Assembly: GCA_905373305.1 (NCBI GenBank) | Contig: CAJPSM010000003.1 | Span: forward strand, 1 to 43,100 | Reading direction: 5' to 3' | Origin: an uncultured Streptococcus sp. | Lineage (GTDB): Bacteria > Bacillota > Bacilli > Lactobacillales > Streptococcaceae | DNA length: 43,100 bases | Shown: piece by piece, positions 23,203 through 31,692 of the stretch | Position numbering within the stretch: the stretch's first letter is position 1 | How the letters are laid out: every line of letters begins with the position of its first letter | Notes under the pieces: model-generated | Database searches by the model: none | Told to the model about the DNA's origin: nothing | The model's input: only the letters and a program-made list of their open reading frames with translations | Made by a program: the position numbers and the translations under genes

Positions 23203-24300
23203 TTATTTAAACTCTTCCTCTACAACATTTAGAGCACGTTCAATGACCACATGCATGTCGTAGTATTTATAATCGGCCAAACGTCCGCAGAAAATTACCT
23301 TATCATTCTGTGCTGCTTCTTCTTGATATTTAGCAAACATAGCATTGTTTCTCTCATCATTGATTGGATAATAAGGTTCATCTCCACGTTTCCAATCAGC
23401 TGGGTATTCACGAGTAATGATCGTTTTATCTTGTGTACCGTACTCGAAATGTTTATGCTCAATAATACGAGTATAAGGTATCTCTCTCTCTGTGTAGTTT
23501 ACAACAGCATTTCCTTGATAGTTTTCCTCATCTAGAATTTCATGTTCAAAACGAAGACTACGGTATTCTAACTCACCATGTTTATAGTCAAAGTATTGGT
23601 CAATCATCCCTGTAAAGACAACTTTTTCAGCAGAAGCTTCTAATTCCTGACGATTGGCAAAAAAGTCAACTCCAAGTTCTACTTCAACACCCTTCAGCAT
23701 ATTTTCGATGATGACATTATAGCCACCGATTGGAATCCCTTGATAACGGTCGTTAAAATAATTATTATCAAAGGTTAAACGAACTGGTAGACGTTTGATG
23801 ATAAACGGTGGAAGGTCAGTCGCAGAACGTCCCCATTGCTTTTCAGTGTAGCCTTTGATCAACTTTTCATAAATATCTGGACCAATCAACTTAATAGCTT
23901 GCTCTTCCAAGTTTTTAGGTTCAACATCCTTCATGTGAGCCGTTTGCTCAGCAATCTTATTTTTCACTTCTTGAGGAGTTTTTGTCCCCCACATAGCATA
24001 GAAAGTATTCATATTGAAAGGTAGATTATAAAGGCTACCCTTGTAATTAGCTACAGGCGAGTTGATATAGTTGTTAAATTCAGCAAATTGATTAACATAA
24101 TCCCAAACTTTTTTATTAGAAGTATGGAAGATATGGGCACCATATTTATGAACATTAATACCTTCTACATTCTCACAATAGATATTCCCACCAATGTGGT
24201 CACGTTTATCAATAACTTTTACTTTTTTTCCACGCTTGGTTGCTTCATAAGCAAAAATTGCTCCAGACAAACCAGCACCAACGATTAGATAATCGTACAT
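23203..24300 (-). CDS. glf: UDP-galactopyranose mutase
   Basis: A flavoenzyme that converts UDP-galactopyranose to UDP-galactofuranose, the donor for Galf residues. The 365-residue protein opens with the FAD-binding motif DYLIVGAGLSGAIFAYEA, followed by KVIDKRDHIGGNIY, and contains the family region KYGAHIFHTSNKKVW and the conserved YTEKQWG stretch (about residues 151-157). It starts one base after the wzx stop, with GGGGTG as ribosome site inside wzx, so the two are translationally coupled. Its presence shows that the polymer made by this locus most likely contains Galf. Confidence 0.97.
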   Translation of the reverse strand: MYDYLIVGAGLSGAIFAYEATKRGKKVKVIDKRDHIGGNIYCENVEGINVHKYGAHIFHTSNKKVWDYVNQFAEFNNYINSPVANYKGSLYNLPFNMNTFYAMWGTKTPQEVKNKIAEQTAHMKDVEPKNLEEQAIKLIGPDIYEKLIKGYTEKQWGRSATDLPPFIIKRLPVRLTFDNNYFNDRYQGIPIGGYNVIIENMLKGVEVELGVDFFANRQELEASAEKVVFTGMIDQYFDYKHGELEYRSLRFEHEILDEENYQGNAVVNYTEREIPYTRIIEHKHFEYGTQDKTIITREYPADWKRGDEPYYPINDERNNAMFAKYQEEAAQNDKVIFCGRLADYKYYDMHVVIERALNVVEEEFK

Positions 24301-24301
24301 A

Positions 24302-25726
24302 TTACACCCCTTTATTTCTGAATAACTGTTGTTTTATATCTCGTAGATTTACAACTTTAAAAATCAAAATCAAACTGATATAAATTATTGCCCCCAAAAT
24401 AGCAGAAAGTCCTACATTTAACATGGACGGTAAATTCAATAAGCCTTTTACAAAAAACAGAATTCCATACATCAATCCCGATGAAATCATAATTTTTATC
24501 ATAGTTCCTATAATCGGAACATCTCTTAGATAAGAGCGAGTAAAGAATAACTGTATAGCCCAAACCAGAGACTCTGTTAAAACTGATACAATGGCTGCCC
24601 CTATATAGCCCAATTTAGGAAGAAAGAGAAGATTTAATCCGACACTGACAATAGCAGGAATTGTGGTTGAAAGCATGAACTCTCTATTTTTATTATAGGG
24701 AATCAAAATTTGAATCCCCATAATATTTGTCCAACCAATAAAGAACATTCTTAGAATCATAATAGCTATTGCATAGCGTGCATCTTGAAAATCTTTTCCC
24801 AGAAAAAAGTTAACAAAATCATCATTTATAATTAACATACCTGCCATAATTGGAAAAATAACTAAATTATAAATCAAAAATGACATCTCATGCATTTTAT
24901 TAACTGCTTTATGATTTCCTGATGATAAAAGATTTGAAACTCGTGGTAACATGACACTTCCCAATGAAGTCACTAGGGTCAATAAAATATTAACAAGTTT
25001 CAATGCTTGATCATAGATTCCTACATCTTTTGTTGAAGCTAAAGCTCCCAGCATTGTACGATCCAAAGTAACATAGAGCGATATGGCAATCTGAGGTAAA
25101 AACAATAAAATAACTGGCTTCAAATGTTGCTTAGCATATTCCCAATCAAATTGCGGTTTCCCAATAAACTCTCTTGCCGGCAACCACATACTTAATTGTC
25201 CCAACAATTCAAAAATGGTAAGCAAGAACACATATAAATATAGGTCACTAGCTGATTTTATAAATAGAAAAATAGCAATGACGCCAACTAGTTTTACTGT
25301 AATATTTCTGACTGTAATTTTTCGAAAATCCTCTAAACCTTGGAATAGCCAAGAAATATCTAAACCTTTAGAAAGTAAACTTAATCCTAAAATATAAGCT
25401 ACCGGGTTTTGCATTAACGAAAAAGTGAGACAAAGCAAAATATAGAGAGTCAGTGATAAGATTGTTGCTCCAAGTTGTAAAGTATAAATTCCCCAAAAAT
25501 TCTTACGAATTGTTTTTCGATTACCAGAAATTTCCTTTGTACCATAATTGGCTACCCCCAAGGTAGCCAACAGAACAAAGTAGGTAACAATAGAATTATA
25601 ATAACCATAGGTTCCTAAATCATTAGAACTAAATACTCTGGTAACATATGGAGTCGTAATAATCGGTAAAATAATTACTAATAATTGATATGAAAGATTG
25701 TATGCATAATTTTTAAGAACCTTCAT
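24302..25726 (-). CDS. wzx: Polysaccharide repeat-unit flippase Wzx
   Basis: Integral membrane protein (MOP/MVF superfamily) that moves undecaprenyl-linked repeat units to the outer face of the membrane. The 474-residue protein has about 12-14 hydrophobic segments and the typical start MKVLKNYAYN, followed by VIILPIITTPYVTRVF. I chose the ATG at 25726: the frame is open back to a GTG at 25744, but the predicted transcription start (about 25747) and GAGGA at 25737-25741 favour the downstream ATG. The ATG at 25735 is too close to that site. A near-consensus promoter lies directly upstream, so wzx, glf and the last transferase may be transcribed separately from the main operon. Confidence 0.93.
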   Translation of the reverse strand: MKVLKNYAYNLSYQLLVIILPIITTPYVTRVFSSNDLGTYGYYNSIVTYFVLLATLGVANYGTKEISGNRKTIRKNFWGIYTLQLGATILSLTLYILLCLTFSLMQNPVAYILGLSLLSKGLDISWLFQGLEDFRKITVRNITVKLVGVIAIFLFIKSASDLYLYVFLLTIFELLGQLSMWLPAREFIGKPQFDWEYAKQHLKPVILLFLPQIAISLYVTLDRTMLGALASTKDVGIYDQALKLVNILLTLVTSLGSVMLPRVSNLLSSGNHKAVNKMHEMSFLIYNLVIFPIMAGMLIINDDFVNFFLGKDFQDARYAIAIMILRMFFIGWTNIMGIQILIPYNKNREFMLSTTIPAIVSVGLNLLFLPKLGYIGAAIVSVLTESLVWAIQLFFTRSYLRDVPIIGTMIKIMISSGLMYGILFFVKGLLNLPSMLNVGLSAILGAIIYISLILIFKVVNLRDIKQQLFRNKGV

Positions 25727-25753
25727 AGAGGGCATATTCCTCACTTAACTACT

Positions 25754-25782
25754 ATTTTAAACGGCGAAAATTAATCTGTCAA
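25754..25782 (-). promoter_or_regulatory. Internal promoter before wzx
   Basis: On the - strand, TTGACA (25782-25777) and TAAAAT (25759-25754) are separated by 17 bases. It lies in the 150-base gap between wzy and wzx, which also holds a short hairpin at 25835-25853 that has no T run. Confidence 0.75.
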
Positions 25783-25876
25783 AAAATGATCATGTGAAAT
25801 ATATTAAACTTTTCTGGCACATAAATAACTTAACTAGCCTCTATTTAGAGCTAAGGATACATATAACACAAGAACT

Positions 25877-27022
25877 TTAAACATCTTGATAATTATACCC
25901 ATACTTGCTCCAAGAAATACCCATCAATAATAATAATGGATTGTACATTAATTCAAAAAATTGTGGATCAAACATTGAGTGAAGTATCAATACAATAAAA
26001 ACAAGCATCTCAATTGCATTAAAGTATCCTCCTTTATTCAGTTGATAAAAACTATACCAAATAACAACTAGTAGAATAACTCCATAATGCAACAAAATAT
26101 TTACAAAAGATGAATCAACGTATAAATAATTATCAAAAACAGACGTAGCCCTTTGTTGTAATTCCCAATCAATTCTTTGACCAAACATATGCACGCCATA
26201 TAAAGATAATGTCTTATGTCCTAAACTTAGTCTTCCTGTCAAAGCTGCGTTTAAAATTTGAAAGAATTTACTGTTTGCGTTATAAAAATAAGTCAAAATT
26301 ATAGGAATAAGAATCCCTGCAGTCAACGTAATTTTCCCAATGGCATTCAAGATTTTTTGACTAACTACTTTATTTTTGAATATATACACCAATAATAATG
26401 CTAGAATCGAAAGAAAGAAAGCTGATTTCGTATCAGTATTAACGTAAAAATAATAATTCAGTATTCCAAGCATTAGAATTTCTGATAATCTGATTTTACT
26501 TTTTCTTAAATATAGATATACTAAAGTCAGATGAAATAAATAATTAGCACCGAGACTAACATATTGATATCCTTGGCTAAAACGGAATCGTCCTCCTAAT
26601 TGGACTCTCAGCGTATTTTCAATTATGCCTAACTTTAATAGACCATATATGGAAATCATTAAGAGAACAATCGAGACTGTCCAGAGAATCAATACTTTTC
26701 TAAAATTAACATTGTTTATAGAGATAACAAATAGGATTGTTGAAATTATTGTGAGAGCATCAAAAAATTTATGTGTCGTAATCCCAATAATGATAGCCAA
26801 GTAGAAAGATGAAAAGAAGAATATCAGAAACTTACTTGAGTGTCTTTCTAATAGCAGTTTAATCAGAAGTATTATAATAGACACTATCATAGCAACTATT
26901 CGAAAACGATATATTGTAGGGTATTTATAGACTAAGTTTGTTTGAGTTATAAAATTAAAAAGCAACCAAATAAAGAAAGCTGAAAAATATAATAACTCTG
27001 ATAATTTTATTTTTATTTTCAT
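25877..27022 (-). CDS. wzy: Polysaccharide polymerase Wzy
   Basis: Predicted polymerase that joins flipped repeat units at the outer face of the membrane. The 381-residue protein is highly hydrophobic with about ten membrane segments. The longest extracellular loop (about residues 255-310) contains FQILNAALTGRLSLG, a sequence type common in Wzy proteins. As usual for Wzy, I recognise it by topology and position rather than by conserved catalytic residues. The gene is noticeably AT-rich compared with wzg-wchA. The ribosome site is weak (AGGT). It follows the GT2 gene by 23 bases. Confidence 0.85.
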   Translation of the reverse strand: MKIKIKLSELLYFSAFFIWLLFNFITQTNLVYKYPTIYRFRIVAMIVSIIILLIKLLLERHSSKFLIFFFSSFYLAIIIGITTHKFFDALTIISTILFVISINNVNFRKVLILWTVSIVLLMISIYGLLKLGIIENTLRVQLGGRFRFSQGYQYVSLGANYLFHLTLVYLYLRKSKIRLSEILMLGILNYYFYVNTDTKSAFFLSILALLLVYIFKNKVVSQKILNAIGKITLTAGILIPIILTYFYNANSKFFQILNAALTGRLSLGHKTLSLYGVHMFGQRIDWELQQRATSVFDNYLYVDSSFVNILLHYGVILLVVIWYSFYQLNKGGYFNAIEMLVFIVLILHSMFDPQFFELMYNPLLLLMGISWSKYGYNYQDV

Positions 27023-27045
27023 ATATTTACCTAAGTTTGTTTAAA

Positions 27046-28011
27046 TTATCCAATCTTATTTCGAATAGTGTTATACAATTTTGCAGATACGAGAAACAAT
27101 ATATATTTCAATTTATTTTTCCTTGTAACATTTGGATTCGGAACAACATCTTTGAAATATTGAATGTATTCTTTGCGTACCTTATTAACCTCGTGATACA
27201 TCTTGGAACCGAGTAAGGCATGGACAATGTGAAGACCATTAAAAACATACCGTACATTTAAGGCTCTAAGCATTTCCTGATTGGTTGAAAAGTCTCGTTC
27301 TACATAACTCCTATTGCAATCCATTGCCTTGTAAAAGTCTAGAAGTTTTGTACTATATGCAGCATTCACGGTACTTCCTGGTCTCCGATAATATTTATAT
27401 AGATGAATGAATCCTACCGCAATCTCTCCACCAGCTGCAATATGTTCATAGGCAATCGCTAAATCTTCATATATCATTCCCTCTGGATAAGGATATTTTA
27501 ATAAAATATCTTTTTTGTAAAGTTTTCCTCCAGGATGAGTTCCTACACTATTCCCGTAAAACATTTGAACAAGAGCTTCATATTTACCTAGTTTCTTGCT
27601 ATTCTCTACTGGAAAACTCTCGACTTTACTATTTATTTTATGATACCTTACTTCAACAATTGAAGTCACAACCAAATTAACGTCATATTTGTCTCTTAAA
27701 TCAACTAAATATTCAACCGCTCTTAAATCATAATAGTCATCTGAGTCTAGAAACATAATCCAATCAGAGGAAGCCTCTTTCACTCCTATATTTCTAGCCC
27801 TAGATTGTCCGCCATTTTCAATATGGATAACTTTTATTCTGTCATCTTCGAGAGCATATTGGTCACAAATTTCTCCAGAACTATCCGTCGAACCATCGTC
27901 TACCAAGATAATCTCGATATTCTCATAGGTCTGCTTTCTTAAACTGCCTACACTATATTGAAGATAATTCTCGACATTGTACACTGGTATAACAATAGAA
28001 ACCTTATCCAT
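27046..28011 (-). CDS. Family 2 glycosyltransferase
   Basis: Adds one sugar of the repeat unit from a nucleotide-sugar donor at the inner face of the membrane. The 321-residue protein has the GT-A/GT2 fold signatures: VSIVIPVYNVENYL at the N-terminus, VDDGSTDSSGEICDQYA near residue 37, NGGQSRARNIGV near residue 66 and the metal-binding DSDDYYD near residue 90. The start has a good ribosome site (GGAAGGA) and overlaps the end of mnaA by eight bases. The acceptor and donor cannot be read from the sequence. Confidence 0.92.
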   Translation of the reverse strand: MDKVSIVIPVYNVENYLQYSVGSLRKQTYENIEIILVDDGSTDSSGEICDQYALEDDRIKVIHIENGGQSRARNIGVKEASSDWIMFLDSDDYYDLRAVEYLVDLRDKYDVNLVVTSIVEVRYHKINSKVESFPVENSKKLGKYEALVQMFYGNSVGTHPGGKLYKKDILLKYPYPEGMIYEDLAIAYEHIAAGGEIAVGFIHLYKYYRRPGSTVNAAYSTKLLDFYKAMDCNRSYVERDFSTNQEMLRALNVRYVFNGLHIVHALLGSKMYHEVNKVRKEYIQYFKDVVPNPNVTRKNKLKYILFLVSAKLYNTIRNKIG

Positions 28012-29104
28012 TATTTAATCCTTCCAAAATGATATCAACAATACGCTCACAAGCTTTTCCATCTCCATATGGATTACTTGCTTTACTCATCTTGCTGTAC
28101 TCTGTTTCATCTTCTAGAAGCAGTTTGAAATTAGTATAAATATTTTCTTCTTCTGTTCCTACTAATTTCAAGGTTCCTGCAGCAATCCCCTCTGGACGTT
28201 CTGTTGTATCACGCATTACCAATACTGGTTTACCTAAAGAAGGTGCTTCTTCTTGTACACCACCCGAATCTGTTAAAATCATATAGCTTTGATTCATAAA
28301 ATTATGGAAATCAATGACTTCTAGAGGTTCAATGATTTTCATACGTTCATTGTCGCCAAACACCTTACTTGCTAGCTCACGAACCTTAGGATTCTTATGA
28401 ATAGGATATACGACTTTAACATCTTCAAATTCATTCAGGATACGATTAACTGCGTTAAACATATTTTCCATGGGTTGACCAAGATTTTCACGTCTATGGG
28501 CTGTCAACATGATGAGTTTACTGTCCTTAGCCCACTCTAAAATAGGATGGTCATAATGCTCTTGAACAGTTGTCTTCAAGGCATCAATAACAGTATTTCC
28601 AGTAACATAGATATTCTCTCTTCCCTCTTTTAGAAGATTCTCTTTAGCCACTTCTGTCGGAGCAAAATTGAAATCCGAAATAATTGAAGTAGTCTGACGA
28701 TTGAATTCTTCAGGAAATGGGCTTTTAAGATTATAAGTTCTCAATCCTGCCTCTACATGTCCAACTTTAATTCCCATGTAAAATGCAGCTAAAGCTGTCG
28801 CAAAAGTAGTTGTAGTATCCCCATGAACAAGAACAATATCTGGTTTTTCCTGCTCTAAAACAGCTTGAATTTTATCTAAAATACTTGTCGTGATTGTAAA
28901 TAGTGTTTGATTTGCCTTCATAATTCCTAAATCGTAATCAGGAACAACTTTAAAGACATCTAAAACTTGCTCTAACATTTCTTTATGTTGACCAGTTACA
29001 CATACAAGTGTTTTAATTGAATCATTTTTCTTCAACTCATTCACTAAGGGACACATTTTTATCGCTTCTGGACGCGTCCCAAAAACTAACATTACTTTTT
29101 TCAT
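28004..29104 (-). CDS. mnaA: UDP-N-acetylglucosamine 2-epimerase (non-hydrolysing)
   Basis: Interconverts UDP-GlcNAc and UDP-ManNAc in the cytoplasm and so supplies the ManNAc donor. The 366-residue protein has the full family pattern: KVMLVFGTRPEAIKM at the start, VTGQHKEML, LVHGDTTTTFA, HVEAGLRT, FPEEFNRQ, TAHRREN and the C-terminal SGGVQEEAPSLGKPVLV. It overlaps the upstream GT4 gene by four bases and the downstream GT2 gene by eight. Together with the WchO-like transferase it predicts ManNAc in the polymer. No dehydrogenase for ManNAcA is present in the locus. Confidence 0.96.
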   Translation of the reverse strand: MKKVMLVFGTRPEAIKMCPLVNELKKNDSIKTLVCVTGQHKEMLEQVLDVFKVVPDYDLGIMKANQTLFTITTSILDKIQAVLEQEKPDIVLVHGDTTTTFATALAAFYMGIKVGHVEAGLRTYNLKSPFPEEFNRQTTSIISDFNFAPTEVAKENLLKEGRENIYVTGNTVIDALKTTVQEHYDHPILEWAKDSKLIMLTAHRRENLGQPMENMFNAVNRILNEFEDVKVVYPIHKNPKVRELASKVFGDNERMKIIEPLEVIDFHNFMNQSYMILTDSGGVQEEAPSLGKPVLVMRDTTERPEGIAAGTLKLVGTEEENIYTNFKLLLEDETEYSKMSKASNPYGDGKACERIVDIILEGLNNG

Positions 29105-30186
29105 TTTGACTCTTCCATTAGTTCTCTATACAATTTTCGATAGTTCTCCAAAAATAAAGGATAACTAAATTTACTTTCATAGTCTTGATTTGCTTGACTA
29201 GCAAGAATAGTCCTAAGTGTAGCGTCTGTAGCCAATTTATCAATAGCAGTTGCCAGGGCGGCAGAGTCTTTTGCTGGAACGAGTATCCCATTGTCATTTG
29301 TAACAACTTCGTTTAATCCTGGTATATCAGTTGCAACTAAGGTTTTTCTATTCATAAATGCCTCAATAGCAACTAAGCCAAATCCTTCAAATACTGAAGG
29401 CAAGACACAAAAATCAAAACTATTAATACACTCGACTATATCCTGTCTATATCCTAAAAAAGTTATTTTATCTTGTAGATTAAGTTCTTTCACCTTATTT
29501 TCTAGTTCGCTTCTAAGATCTCCATCTCCAACGATAAACAAATGAAGGTTTTCATCTGAAATCAAAGAGATAGCATCAATAAGATAGGTCAAACCTTTTT
29601 GTTCTGACAATCTTGCAACGCATCCAAGCTTAATGCCTTCAAACTTCATAATCTCATCAACTTGGCTATTTGACTGCTTCAAAATCACTCCGTTATAGAT
29701 AACAGTGCTGTTTGTAATTCCTACATCATCTTTCAAATTTTTATTAACTGCTTGACCAACTGCAATACTATAGGCATTTTTCAGTGAAAATCTATATAAA
29801 GACAACTTATCTTTAAAGATATTATGAGCAGTGTAAACGTGGACTAGCTTCGGATTAATCAGTTTTAATAAACGAATATAAAAAGCTGCCATTCGATGAT
29901 GCGTATGGACCAGAGTAATCTCATTTGTCTTAATAATTTGATAAATATTAAGAAGCAACTTCAACACTGTAAGAGGATTTTTACTGTCTATATCTTGAAT
30001 TTTATGATGGATAATTCCTTGATTCTCTAATTCGCGTTCCCAAAGACCTCCTGTAGAAGCAACATGTACACTATCAAACTCATCTTTCAAATCAGAACTC
30101 AACTGGTACACGATTCTCTCCGCACCACCAATATCCATCGTTCGTGAAATATGTAAAATATTATTTTTTCGTTTTTCGTTTCTCAT
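29101..30186 (-). CDS. Family 4 (group 1) glycosyltransferase
   Basis: A GT-B transferase that adds a sugar to the lipid-linked repeat unit. The 361-residue protein has an N-terminal domain beginning ILHISRTMDIGGAERIVYQL and the C-terminal GT4 signature with VARLSEQKGL near residue 190 and the EX7E motif in VFEGFGLVAIEAF near residue 265. It overlaps the end of the WchO-like gene by 26 bases and mnaA by four. The first ATG lacks a clear ribosome site, so translation probably depends on coupling. Donor and linkage are unknown. Confidence 0.92.
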   Translation of the reverse strand: MRNEKRKNNILHISRTMDIGGAERIVYQLSSDLKDEFDSVHVASTGGLWERELENQGIIHHKIQDIDSKNPLTVLKLLLNIYQIIKTNEITLVHTHHRMAAFYIRLLKLINPKLVHVYTAHNIFKDKLSLYRFSLKNAYSIAVGQAVNKNLKDDVGITNSTVIYNGVILKQSNSQVDEIMKFEGIKLGCVARLSEQKGLTYLIDAISLISDENLHLFIVGDGDLRSELENKVKELNLQDKITFLGYRQDIVECINSFDFCVLPSVFEGFGLVAIEAFMNRKTLVATDIPGLNEVVTNDNGILVPAKDSAALATAIDKLATDATLRTILASQANQDYESKFSYPLFLENYRKLYRELMEESK

Positions 30187-30901
30187 CTAAAACTCGCTTA
30201 ATAAAGGTAACATTCCCTACAAAGTATCGTTTAAATAGACGCTTTGGTTCATTAGCAACTCGGAACAACCACTCCAAGTTTGATTTCTGCATCCAAAGTG
30301 GGGCACGTTGAATGTGACCAGACAGTACGTCAAAGCTACCTCCTACACCCATAAAAATAGAATTCACTCCATTATCCATAAATTTTTGGATGATGTACTC
30401 TTTTTTAGGTGAGGTAATTCCAACAAATACAAAGTCGGGATTCTTTTCACGAATATCTTCCTGAATATCTTGCTCATCTTCCTCAGAAAAATAACCATTA
30501 CGATGTCCAACAACTCGTAGATTTGAATACTCCTCTTTGAAATTTTGTAACATATCTTGCAGAACTTCTTCTTTAGCGCCAAAAAAATACACTGAATAAG
30601 ATTTCTCATCGGCTAATTTTAATAATCTTTGCATTAAATCAATTCCAGCAACTCGTTCTGGAACTTGGTAGCCCAAAAATCGAGAGGCTAGAACTACTGA
30701 TGCACCATCTGCATTGATGATTTCAGAATCGTTAACTATCTTTTTAATGACCTCATCTGATTGACATTGGTTAATCTTATCAGCGTTTACTCCCATTAAA
30801 TGAAGAGGACGTTGTTCAATAACAAAACTCTCAACTGCCTGTACTGTTTCATCCATTGTTAAGGGGTCAATCCTGACCCCCATTAAATCAAAACTATTCA
30901 A
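30161..30901 (-). CDS. WecG/TagA-family glycosyltransferase, probable ManNAc transferase (WchO-like), TTG start
   Basis: GT26-family enzymes transfer N-acetylmannosamine or ManNAcA to a lipid-linked first sugar. The 246-residue protein has the family pattern: VNADKINQC near residue 38, NADGASVV near residue 64, FFGAKEEVL, then FVGITSPKKEYIIQKF and MGVGGSFDVLSG. The start is TTG: GGGGAG lies six bases before it, straddling the licD stop, whereas the next ATG (30883) has no ribosome site. In serotype 19F the TagA-like WchO is proposed to add ManNAc to the glucose placed by WchA; the same pairing (wchA with mnaA) occurs here, so I infer the same step. Confidence 0.86.
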   Translation of the reverse strand: MNSFDLMGVRIDPLTMDETVQAVESFVIEQRPLHLMGVNADKINQCQSDEVIKKIVNDSEIINADGASVVLASRFLGYQVPERVAGIDLMQRLLKLADEKSYSVYFFGAKEEVLQDMLQNFKEEYSNLRVVGHRNGYFSEEDEQDIQEDIREKNPDFVFVGITSPKKEYIIQKFMDNGVNSIFMGVGGSFDVLSGHIQRAPLWMQKSNLEWLFRVANEPKRLFKRYFVGNVTFIKRVLDEKRKTKK

Positions 30902-30902
30902 A

Positions 30903-31688
30903 TTAATCTCCCCATGTAGACTCGAAATGGCCCTTACGTTCTGCTTCTTTTGGCAACTTCATGTAATCACCATATATTTTTGTTAAATATTCATCTGGGT
31001 TTGCATGGCAACTTATTTCTAAGTTCTCAAACTCTAGTAATTGTGGTTCACCGAATACTTCTTTTTTAGCAAGTTCACGTTCTCTGTAGGAACCTAACAC
31101 ATTACCAACTATTGAACTAGTTTCAAAATCATATTGTTTAATTAGATTTTGTAATTTGTTGTTAATAGTGGCTGTTTTTAGAAGTTTATTTAATTTCAAA
31201 ACTTTTGATATACTCACAATTGCATTTTCAAAACGTCCCCGATCTCTGTCATGTAGACGATCAATTACAGAAATTTTAGAAAGTGCACGATAGAATTTAA
31301 TTTTGTTTGTATGAATAAAATAACGGAAACTATCATCTGGATAACCATCCAAAGGGAAAATATCTATGAATGGACTACATAGTTCATCTCCAAATGGAAT
31401 TTGTAAGGATGTATCCATAATAGAAGTATTACCTAAATTATCATCATGAAGTCTCAAAACAACATGTTCTGGAAGTTCCTTGTTACAAATAGACAAAAAT
31501 TTTTCATAATCTTTTCGAGGCATCCCTAAATCCATATCATCATCCCAAGGAATAAATCCTTTATGACGAATTGCTCCTAACAATGTTCCTCCTAAAGCAT
31601 AATATCTTAAATCATATTTACTACAAATAGCAATAAAACTTTTCAATAAAGATAATTCTCCTAGTTGAATTTCCCTCACTTTATTCAT
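30903..31688 (-). CDS. licD: LicD-family phosphotransferase
   Basis: LicD-type enzymes transfer phosphocholine or another phosphodiester-linked group to a sugar. The 261-residue protein carries the hallmark GGTLLGAIRHKGFIPWDDDMD with the acidic DDD cluster at about residues 50-52, followed by GMPRKDYEKF, and FIDIFPLDGYPDD. I prefer the ATG at 31688, four bases after the wchA stop and preceded by GGAG, because REIQL close to the N-terminus is typical. An in-frame ATG at 31706 lies inside wchA. Its place inside the polysaccharide operon suggests that it decorates the repeat unit rather than teichoic acid. The group transferred cannot be read from sequence. Confidence 0.9.
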   Translation of the reverse strand: MNKVREIQLGELSLLKSFIAICSKYDLRYYALGGTLLGAIRHKGFIPWDDDMDLGMPRKDYEKFLSICNKELPEHVVLRLHDDNLGNTSIMDTSLQIPFGDELCSPFIDIFPLDGYPDDSFRYFIHTNKIKFYRALSKISVIDRLHDRDRGRFENAIVSISKVLKLNKLLKTATINNKLQNLIKQYDFETSSIVGNVLGSYRERELAKKEVFGEPQLLEFENLEISCHANPDEYLTKIYGDYMKLPKEAERKGHFESTWGD

Positions 31689-31692
31689 AATT

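Noticed and set aside
25727..25744. GTG at 25744 as wzx start
   Set aside because: It lies within three bases of the predicted transcription start and without a ribosome site; the ATG at 25726 matches known Wzx N-termini.
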